The translations under genes were made by a program, and so were the position numbers. 7,745 nt of DNA from Candidatus Aenigmatarchaeota archaeon (GTDB lineage: Archaea > Aenigmatarchaeota > Aenigmatarchaeia > QMZP01 > JACQNV01), in assembly GCA_016202865.1 (NCBI GenBank), contig JACQNV010000073.1:1-7745 (forward strand), in the 5' to 3' direction. The notes under the pieces are model-generated. The model was given only the letters and a program-made list of their open reading frames with translations, did no database searches and was not told the DNA's origin. Of this stretch, positions 1-4,840 are shown one piece after another (positions within the stretch are counted from its first letter, which is position 1; every line of letters starts with the position of its first letter).

Positions 1-4
1 AGAT

Positions 5-17
5 ATAACAGTGTTAT
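5..17. promoter_or_regulatory. Operator-like palindrome ATAACA-G-TGTTAT at the left edge
   Basis: A 13-bp perfect inverted repeat with a one-base centre, sharing its core with the palindrome at the lhr TATA box. A TATA-like minus-strand string, AAAGTATATAATATA (47-61), lies upstream of it for a gene that would run leftwards out of the window, so it may be an operator for that unseen gene. Confidence 0.35.
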
Positions 18-46
18 TGGTTTTGGGCCATTGCAAGCTTCCTATT

Positions 47-61
47 ATATTATATACTTTA
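47..61 (-). promoter_or_regulatory. Possible TATA box for a gene to the left
   Basis: On the minus strand AAAGTATATAATATA resembles a BRE plus TATA element. Expected initiation would be near position 26. The only nearby minus-strand ATG (29-31) gives a five-codon frame, so any real gene would start left of position 1. Support comes from composition only. Confidence 0.25.
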
Positions 62-83
62 AAGGGAGCCCTTGGGCTTCTTT
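62..83 (+). terminator. Hairpin with CTTG tetraloop, possible terminator
   Basis: AAGGGAGCC (62-70) pairs with GGCTTCTTT (75-83) around CTTG, giving 9 pairs including two G-U wobbles when read on the plus strand. The minus-strand transcript would have two C-A mismatches instead, so it better suits a plus-strand transcript entering from the left. A short TTT and AT-rich sequence follow. It could also mark the end of the cyclase-ATPase transcript, whose stop is about 140 bp away. Confidence 0.3.
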
Positions 84-101
84 AAAATACAATTGATAAC
101 T

Positions 102-216
102 AATTGTTTCAGGGTATATATATTCCTTCAGTGAAACAATTTCAAGGCTATATATCATACTGTGAAACAATCTATTTAGGCTGAAAGAAGGTCAAAATTG
201 GCTTATAATTGTTTCA
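102..216. repeat. Cluster of four TGAAACAAT / ATTGTTTCA repeats
   Basis: The 9-mer occurs at 103-111 (as ATTGTTTCA), 132-140 and 163-171 (as TGAAACAAT) and 208-216 (as ATTGTTTCA), so the order is forward, reverse, reverse, forward. Copies one and two form 10-bp arms around a 20-bp spacer. Copies three and four form 9-bp arms around 36 bp. AT-rich TATATAT strings lie after the first copy and between the second and third. The cluster begins 7 bp past the stop of the cyclase-ATPase gene. It may be a 3' RNA structure, a set of operators or a decayed palindromic element. Confidence 0.8.
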
Positions 217-222
217 TAAGGC

Positions 223-3200
223 TTAAACAGTTGGCAACTGCTTTTTGGCATCTTTGTAAAGTCTCTTTATATCTCTAGCTATACTTTCAGCATCTTCCTC
301 CCCCCACACTAGGCTAGCTAGCCTCAACCCGTTGGCTGCATACTCATCAGCTTTTTTATCCCCTCTTTTAAGGGCTATTTCACACAAATTTCTATATACC
401 CTAGCTGCAGTTGAGCTCTGTTTTGATTGATCAGCCAACTCTAAAGATCGCAATAAATAGGGTTCTGCTAACTCTGGGTCACCATTACGAAGATGACAAT
501 CTCCAATATTGTTGTTAACCCTTGCCATTTGACCTATGTTTCCATCAACTAACTGTAAGTAAGCTTCAAACGACCTTATGGCTTCGTTGTATCTTCCAAG
601 TTCTGATAAAATTGACCCATTCACATTAATTAGGAACACACCACCGGCCTCAATACGCGGGTCTGTTGGCTTTCCTTCTAATTGCATCCTGCCTTTATGG
701 TCGTCTACAGATGATATTGCAGATTTTGCTGCTTTCAATGCTTTTCTAAGCAGTTTCTTATTCTTATCCTCACCTTTAGCATACTGTTGAAATAGGTTTT
801 GGCACGAATTGGCTTGAGCAGCTATGAGAAAATAATCTGAGCTGGTGTCTATGCCTCTTGTTGCTCTAGCAAGATGCTCCAGTGACCTGAAAACATGTTC
901 CGCTTCATCAAAATCACCCAGATGCATGCTTGAAATACCATATCTTAACCTTAACTCGCTTGTTTGTGAATCGGCTGTTTTACCCAATTTCTGGGCCATT
1001 ACAAGAAGCTTTTTGTATATTTCCCCGGCTTTTCTATAATCGCCAAATTGGTTGTTATAAATAATTGCTTGAGCAGTCTCTATTCTCATCTTTCTCTCAA
1101 CCCTGTTTCTTATGTCATCTGACTTCAAAGGTTGCGAAACACTATCCTGAAGTCTCTCTATTTCACTGGTTAAAATGTCTATGGCACGCTGACAACATCT
1201 AGCTGATTGATGCGGATCATTAACAAACTTGGCTCTCGACTTTTCAAGGTAAGCAACTGCAGCTAGCCTTTCCTCTGGCTTTTCTGGATTGTTAGAATGT
1301 TCCCAGTGGAAGGCTAACTCTTCTACAGACAACACCTCCCTAAATATTTTTTCAACAACTGCCTCAAGTTGTTCTGCTGTAATTGGTTTTTTTGTTGCCT
1401 CTGATATATGTTTGGCCAAAAATTCTTCAATAATTTCGCGCTTTTTATTCACATCGTCTTCTGCAAAAAGAAACCTGGCTATAGATTCGTCTGCTTTTAG
1501 GCCGCTTAGCTCCTCTATCCTTTTTGTTGCATCTCCAAAACATTTGGCTTCTTGGGCAAGAGCTATTTTTCTATGAACAGCCTTTACTCTGCTACCTAAT
1601 TCCTTGTATAAGGCGTCTTGGATTGTGTGATGTACTATCTGGTATTTTCCGTTTCCTGCTGGCGTTATCCAACCATCTTGTTCCAATTCATCTAATGTGC
1701 TTTGGGTTATACCAACTGGGCAGGATCGGAGAAGAATAGTTGAATCAAAATCGCGGGAATAAGACCCTAAAACAGAAATATATTCCAGAGCAATCTGAAG
1801 GTCTTTTCTTGTAAGTCTGTCTTTTCTAGACCTTATTATTTGGGAAAGTGATTCTGGAGTTAAAATAATGGCATCCGGCTTTCTTGATTGAATATATGCT
1901 TGGGCCCTTTGCTCAAGCACAAAAGGATTGCCTTCAGACAGTTCTATGGCCTTTTCTATAGCTTCTTGGCCACCTTCATTTTCTTCAAGCTCCTTATACA
2001 ACTGCCCTAACCTTGCTTGGAGAATCTTTCTGCTATTCTGTTTGTCAAGAGGGCTTAGATGTAACCTTTGGCCAATATCTTTCTTTATATCTGGCCTTGT
2101 TGTTACAATTAGACCCACAGGAATTGATTTATCTTTCTCAAGCTGTTCGGAAGCATATTCAAAGAATTGCAAAGACTCTTTATCTGCCCAATGAAGATCT
2201 TCTGCCACATAAACTACAGGCTTACCATCTCCCAAAACTTGCAATAGTTTGTAAAGGGCTCTATGCCTTCTCTCTGTGGTTATTAAATATTCTGTTTTTG
2301 GTCTGGTTGGATCGATTATGTCCTGAATAAAGGGTATATCATCTCTCAAGGCATCTAGCTGCTCTGGGGAAAGTTGGTTAGCTATAAACCTTTCTTTGAT
2401 TGCTGAATATGGAACTTCTCTATCCAGTTCGCTAAAATTAAGACCAATAAATAAGGTATCAGACCTTTCTCTTAATACTCTTTCCTTAAGCTCATGTAGT
2501 ATGCGAGTTTTACCGCTACCTGCCTCCTCTTTTAGTGTTCTAACAAATGGTTTTCCCTGATCTAAATCAGAGACCGATTGATATAATGCTGACAGTTCAG
2601 AATCTCTTCCGAGAAGTCCTGTTTTTGTTAATGCGCGTCCCTTTGGAACCCCGGGCTTAATATTTGTTATTTGCCAGAGGTCAACAGTGCCAACACCTTT
2701 AAGGGTTTCCCTCACAGCGAATTCTCCGGGTCTTTTTTCTTTTCTTTTAACAGGAGCCACCTTTATTCTATGCCCCACACTTAGTGCGAAATCTCCGCTT
2801 GTGTAAATCTCCCATGGTTTAGCTCCCTCAAACTTCATAACTCTAGCTGCTCGATTTATCCCCTCACCTATAACTTCATAACCAGCCCTTCCCAATTCTG
2901 GTCTAGTAAGAAAGACCTCTGCATTTGGCTCACAATCAACAGCCATATGGAGCGTTAACTGACCTAACTCTGGATTTTGGCTTTTGAGATCATTTAAAAC
3001 AGGATCATTCTTTATTCTGTCTCTAAACTCTATTGCCAACTGAGCCCCCCTAACTCGGTTATCTTCGTGCCTGAAAAGGCCCAAACTGAAAAAATAAGCA
3101 TCTCCTTCTGGCATTGGGATGTCAGCATCGTACTTACTTGCAACATCTACCCGTATTTCCTCTATCCTGGTTTTAACATCTCTCCATACTGTTTTTCCAG

Positions 3201-3330
3201 CTGCTTTCAGTTTTGTCGTGGCATCAGAAAAACCAGCAATATCAGCAAAGACCGCCACTATTTCTCTTTGGCTAGACCAATCTATACTTTCAAGCCCAGC
3301 TTCATCATCATACAAAATTTCTTTGTCCAT
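223..3330 (-). CDS. Class III nucleotidyl cyclase / AAA ATPase / TPR fusion protein
   Basis: Predicted cytoplasmic signalling protein of 1035 aa with no signal peptide or membrane segment. Residues 23-222 form a class III cyclase domain. The metal aspartates are D30 (FADIAGF) and D77 (EGDAYFF), and the transition-state residues are N159 and R163 (GINRAAR). The base-recognition positions are unusual, M73 and E152, so the product cannot be named. Residues 239-480 are an AAA_16/STAND-like ATPase: LLGRDSEL box, P-loop AGSGKT (270-275, first P-loop glycine replaced by E268), Walker B VVYVAEDLHWAD (372-383), VTTRPD (409-414) and EGNPFVLE (466-473). Residues 567-594 (HHTIQDALYKEL...HRKIALAQE) are typical of the winged-helix/arm region of this family. 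Residues about 595-667 are an extra charged helical stretch. TPR-like repeats run from about 671 to 1007, clearest at 748-782, 793-826, 899-932, 935-968 and 974-1007. The start is firm: an in-frame TAA lies 15-13 nt upstream with no other start codon between. The fold assignment is confident; the signal it senses is unknown. This architecture is well known in bacteria. Confidence 0.92.
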   Translation of the reverse strand: MDKEILYDDEAGLESIDWSSQREIVAVFADIAGFSDATTKLKAAGKTVWRDVKTRIEEIRVDVASKYDADIPMPEGDAYFFSLGLFRHEDNRVRGAQLAIEFRDRIKNDPVLNDLKSQNPELGQLTLHMAVDCEPNAEVFLTRPELGRAGYEVIGEGINRAARVMKFEGAKPWEIYTSGDFALSVGHRIKVAPVKRKEKRPGEFAVRETLKGVGTVDLWQITNIKPGVPKGRALTKTGLLGRDSELSALYQSVSDLDQGKPFVRTLKEEAGSGKTRILHELKERVLRERSDTLFIGLNFSELDREVPYSAIKERFIANQLSPEQLDALRDDIPFIQDIIDPTRPKTEYLITTERRHRALYKLLQVLGDGKPVVYVAEDLHWADKESLQFFEYASEQLEKDKSIPVGLIVTTRPDIKKDIGQRLHLSPLDKQNSRKILQARLGQLYKELEENEGGQEAIEKAIELSEGNPFVLEQRAQAYIQSRKPDAIILTPESLSQIIRSRKDRLTRKDLQIALEYISVLGSYSRDFDSTILLRSCPVGITQSTLDELEQDGWITPAGNGKYQIVHHTIQDALYKELGSRVKAVHRKIALAQEAKCFGDATKRIEELSGLKADESIARFLFAEDDVNKKREIIEEFLAKHISEATKKPITAEQLEAVVEKIFREVLSVEELAFHWEHSNNPEKPEERLAAVAYLEKSRAKFVNDPHQSARCCQRAIDILTSEIERLQDSVSQPLKSDDIRNRVERKMRIETAQAIIYNNQFGDYRKAGEIYKKLLVMAQKLGKTADSQTSELRLRYGISSMHLGDFDEAEHVFRSLEHLARATRGIDTSSDYFLIAAQANSCQNLFQQYAKGEDKNKKLLRKALKAAKSAISSVDDHKGRMQLEGKPTDPRIEAGGVFLINVNGSILSELGRYNEAIRSFEAYLQLVDGNIGQMARVNNNIGDCHLRNGDPELAEPYLLRSLELADQSKQSSTAARVYRNLCEIALKRGDKKADEYAANGLRLASLVWGEEDAESIARDIKRLYKDAKKQLPTV

Positions 3331-3386
3331 AGCATCATCTAATTAGTAATTAGGTTTTGCTAGAAAGGGATAAAAGGGGATTTGTG
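3331..3386 (-). other. Short gap between lipoprotein and cyclase-ATPase genes
   Basis: This 56-bp spacer has no clear Shine-Dalgarno before the cyclase-ATPase ATG. On the minus strand it begins with pyrimidine-rich runs (about 3362-3379, containing CCCCTTTTATCCCTTTC), which could be a weak archaeal terminator or, around TTTTAT, a poor TATA element. It is short enough for co-transcription, and the sequence does not decide between the two. Confidence 0.35.
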
Positions 3387-4625
3387 CTATTTAACAGTGT
3401 TATATTTTACAGGCAATTCAGGATCAAAGCATTTAGCAGAGTCTATGACAGCTGTTAGTGGGTTTTTTTCTTTAAGATCCTTTTCATATTCACCATACAA
3501 GTTCCATTTTATCCAACAATACCCGTTATCCCCGCCAATATAAGAGACAAATGTCTGGTTTATTGTTACAGGGAAAAAATTCACAGGTAACATAATATTT
3601 GGGATATCATACCAGTAAATTGTTTTGTTGCCTGATTCCAATACAGGCGATTTTTGCTTTGCATTTATTGAATAATCGTCATTACAGAAAACCGTTGAGT
3701 TATATGGGCAAGGACCTTTGGGTCCAGGTCTACTTGGATAGTTTGTATCAAACCATTCTGTATACTCACCATCTTGATAAAATATTCTTGTTCCTTTTAC
3801 CAGCTGACCGCTTTCACATCTTGATATGTCACCATAAAAACTTCCAATCAGTTCAAGACCATAACCCAGGACAACCTTGTCGCTTTCTGATTTTATAACC
3901 TTTCCAAGAATAGGTTTTGATCTCTGAGGACCGACATTTACTCTTATATTGTAAAGATCAAAGACAACTGACTTATACTCATATTCAGTTTCGCCGGAAT
4001 TTTTTATTTCTAGGTCTTTTACAATACAGTATTGAGTATTTTCAAGAATACTATTATTCAGACTCATTTCTTTTTTTACTGTCAGGTTATAGCTATTTGT
4101 TGCTGTAAGAGTAGTTGTTATGTTTTGTCCTGTGTAAGATATTGTAATGTTTTCTGATTCTATCCTTTTACCATCAAGATCCCAGTTAAACTGTCTCACT
4201 TCTCCTGATAAGTTTTCCGGGAAAAAGGAAAGGGAGAGTGTTTTATTTTCTAGCTCAAGTTTGTATTTTAAATCGAATTTTGGCGGCCTTGATATTATAA
4301 TTTTTTTTGTGTTAGATAAGTTACTTTCAAAATCAGTTAGCCTCAAAAAATATTCTCCGTCATTTATATTTTCTATATTAAATAGAAGGCTACTGTTTGT
4401 GCTGAATTGATTTCTGTTAACTTGTTTCCATGAAATCTTGTCGCTAGAATATTCAACTATAGCTGTATGGTTTTTTTCAACTTCAAAACCTATTATCGTA
4501 TTGTTGAATATCAGGGTTTGGTTATCAGTTTTTATTATTGGTTGTTTAATCTTCTCTTGTATTTGAGAGCACCCGGAAATTGTAACCAGTATAACCAGAA
4601 GAAAAATAAGAGTTTGGATTTTCAT
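3387..4625 (-). CDS. Secreted lipoprotein with Ig/PKD-like domains, rich in N-glycosylation sites
   Basis: A 412-aa protein of unknown function, predicted to be exported and lipid-anchored on the outer face of the membrane. It begins with a lysine, a hydrophobic stretch (about 5-16) and a lipobox TISGC with C19 as the modified cysteine. Residues about 34-113 look like an Ig/Fn3-type beta domain (VEYSSDKISW...INDGEYFLRL). Residues about 116-187 resemble a PKD domain (FNWDLDGK, then YTGQNITTTLTATNSYN). Residues 190-412 match no family I recognise and hold all six remaining cysteines (200, 270, 306, 314, 370, 399), which could form disulfides. I count 14 N-X-S/T sequons, 11 of them between residues 35 and 190, which fits heavy N-glycosylation. 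There is no C-terminal membrane anchor. The start is firm: an in-frame TAG lies two codons upstream and the signal peptide begins at this ATG. It lies 56 bp upstream of the cyclase-ATPase gene on the same strand, so co-transcription is possible. Confidence 0.88.
   Translation of the reverse strand: MKIQTLIFLLVILVTISGCSQIQEKIKQPIIKTDNQTLIFNNTIIGFEVEKNHTAIVEYSSDKISWKQVNRNQFSTNSSLLFNIENINDGEYFLRLTDFESNLSNTKKIIISRPPKFDLKYKLELENKTLSLSFFPENLSGEVRQFNWDLDGKRIESENITISYTGQNITTTLTATNSYNLTVKKEMSLNNSILENTQYCIVKDLEIKNSGETEYEYKSVVFDLYNIRVNVGPQRSKPILGKVIKSESDKVVLGYGLELIGSFYGDISRCESGQLVKGTRIFYQDGEYTEWFDTNYPSRPGPKGPCPYNSTVFCNDDYSINAKQKSPVLESGNKTIYWYDIPNIMLPVNFFPVTINQTFVSYIGGDNGYCWIKWNLYGEYEKDLKEKNPLTAVIDSAKCFDPELPVKYNTVK
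3392..3402. promoter_or_regulatory. Operator-like palindrome TAACA-G-TGTTA
   Basis: An 11-bp inverted repeat with a one-base centre. It lies in the last codons of the lipoprotein gene (residues about 408-411), 62-72 bp upstream of the cyclase-ATPase start. It has the same core as the palindromes at 6-16 and 4710-4720. Because it is coding sequence here, the match may be chance. Confidence 0.3.
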
Positions 4626-4640
4626 ACACTATTTATATTT

Positions 4641-4653
4641 TAGTATAATATTA
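4641..4653 (-). promoter_or_regulatory. Possible TATA box for the lipoprotein gene
   Basis: On the minus strand TAATATTATACTA ends 16 nt before the lipoprotein ATG and is centred about 22 nt upstream of it, roughly the spacing of a leaderless archaeal promoter. A second, better-looking TATA-like string, AAATATAAAT (4631-4640), is only about 5 nt from the ATG and too close to serve this start. No Shine-Dalgarno is visible. The whole divergent region is AT-rich, so support is modest. Confidence 0.35.
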
Positions 4654-4701
4654 GTAGTGTAGTTGGGGGTAGTATATTGCAAATTAACATAAACTCATTT
4701 A

Positions 4702-4712
4702 GAAATATATAA
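4702..4712 (+). promoter_or_regulatory. Archaeal-type TATA box (with BRE-like GAAA) for lhr
   Basis: GAAATATATAA: a TATATAA core at 4706-4712 preceded by an A-rich BRE-like GAAA. Archaeal transcription usually begins about 26 nt after the TATA centre, here near 4735. This gives a 5-6 nt leader to the upstream ATG (4741), but about 80 nt to the real lhr ATG (4818). The right part of the box overlaps a palindrome (4707-4723). Confidence 0.55.
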
Positions 4713-4723
4713 CAATGTTATAT
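4707..4723. promoter_or_regulatory. Operator-like palindrome over the lhr TATA box
   Basis: ATATAACA-A-TGTTATAT is a perfect inverted repeat with a one-base centre. Its core TAACA-N-TGTTA also occurs at 6-16 and 3392-3402. Overlap with the TATA core would let a bound dimeric regulator block TBP/TFB. The regulator is unknown and binding is inferred. Confidence 0.45.
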
Positions 4724-4739
4724 CGTTATACATAAAGCT

Positions 4740-4763
4740 TATGCCGTTTGATAAGTTTTCCAA
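4740..4763 (+). repeat. Direct repeat, upstream copy of the lhr 5' end
   Basis: These 24 bases are identical to 4817-4840, the first 23 coding bases of lhr plus the preceding T. The copies are 77 bp apart (start to start), with 53 bp between them. The identity stops exactly at both edges: T versus C on the left, A versus G on the right. An A-B-A layout of this kind fits insertion of B with a target-site duplication, or a template-switching event. The ATG of this copy lies 29 nt past the end of the TATA box, where a leaderless or nearly leaderless archaeal start is expected. Confidence 0.97.
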
Positions 4764-4770
4764 AATCTAG
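4741..4770 (+). other. Nine-codon mini-ORF (MPFDKFSKI-stop) from the duplicated lhr start
   Basis: The upstream repeat copy reads ATG through MPFDKFSKI and ends at TAG (4768-4770). That stop is formed by the first three bases of the 26-bp palindrome. Because the promoter is placed for initiation at or just before 4741, a ribosome starting at the transcript end would translate this peptide and stop before lhr. It could act as an upstream ORF or leader peptide, or it may simply be the dead original start of lhr. Translation is not shown. Confidence 0.5.
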
Positions 4771-4793
4771 CCTTTCTTTCGAAAGAAAGGCTA
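4768..4793. repeat. Perfect 26-bp palindrome in the lhr leader
   Basis: Half-site TAGCCTTTCTTTC (4768-4780) is followed directly by its exact reverse complement (4781-4793). In RNA it would form a strong hairpin of up to about 11 bp after leaving a small loop. It lies within the 53-bp segment between the two copies of the lhr 5' end. Chance expectation for 13-bp arms without a spacer in a window this size is far below one. It could be a palindromic mobile-element remnant, a protein-binding site or a leader hairpin. Confidence 0.93.
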
Positions 4794-4816
4794 CAGTACC
4801 CAAAGAAACAGTTTAC

Positions 4817-4840
4817 TATGCCGTTTGATAAGTTTTCCAA
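4817..4840 (+). repeat. Direct repeat, downstream copy containing the functional lhr start
   Basis: Second copy of the 24-bp repeat at 4740-4763. It carries the ATG that opens the full-length lhr frame and encodes the first seven residues, MPFDKFS, plus two bases of the next codon. The 77-bp offset is not a multiple of three, so the upstream ATG is in a different frame and cannot produce Lhr. Confidence 0.97.

Noticed and set aside
16..31. Minus-strand ATG downstream of a TATA-like string, possible small gene
   Set aside because: The frame is only MAQNQ and then a stop, so it is not supported as a gene.
102..216. A short CRISPR array, because GAAAC-containing repeats recur at about 30-bp intervals
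   Set aside because: The repeat is only 9-10 bp, occurs in both orientations and has uneven spacing (29, 31 and 45 bp start to start). There are no uniform spacers and no cas genes.
1..222. tRNA or other structured RNA gene in the left intergenic region
   Set aside because: I found no cloverleaf, T-loop GTTCRA motif or known ncRNA signature; the stretch is AT-rich with only the repeats and hairpin described.
311..324. Perfect 14-bp palindrome AGGCTAGCTAGCCT
   Set aside because: It is in the coding sequence of the cyclase-ATPase gene, encodes ordinary residues (RLASL), and arms of 7 bp are expected about once in two windows of this size.
223..4625. A Pycsar-type anti-phage system (cyclase plus membrane effector)
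   Set aside because: Pycsar cyclases are small stand-alone proteins beside a TIR or transmembrane effector with a cyclic-nucleotide sensor. Here the cyclase is fused to an ATPase and TPRs, and the neighbour is a lipoprotein with no sensor domain.
4740..4840. Simple tandem duplication of a 77-bp unit
   Set aside because: Only the 24-bp ends are repeated. The 53-bp middle occurs once, so a whole-unit tandem duplication does not explain it without later deletion.
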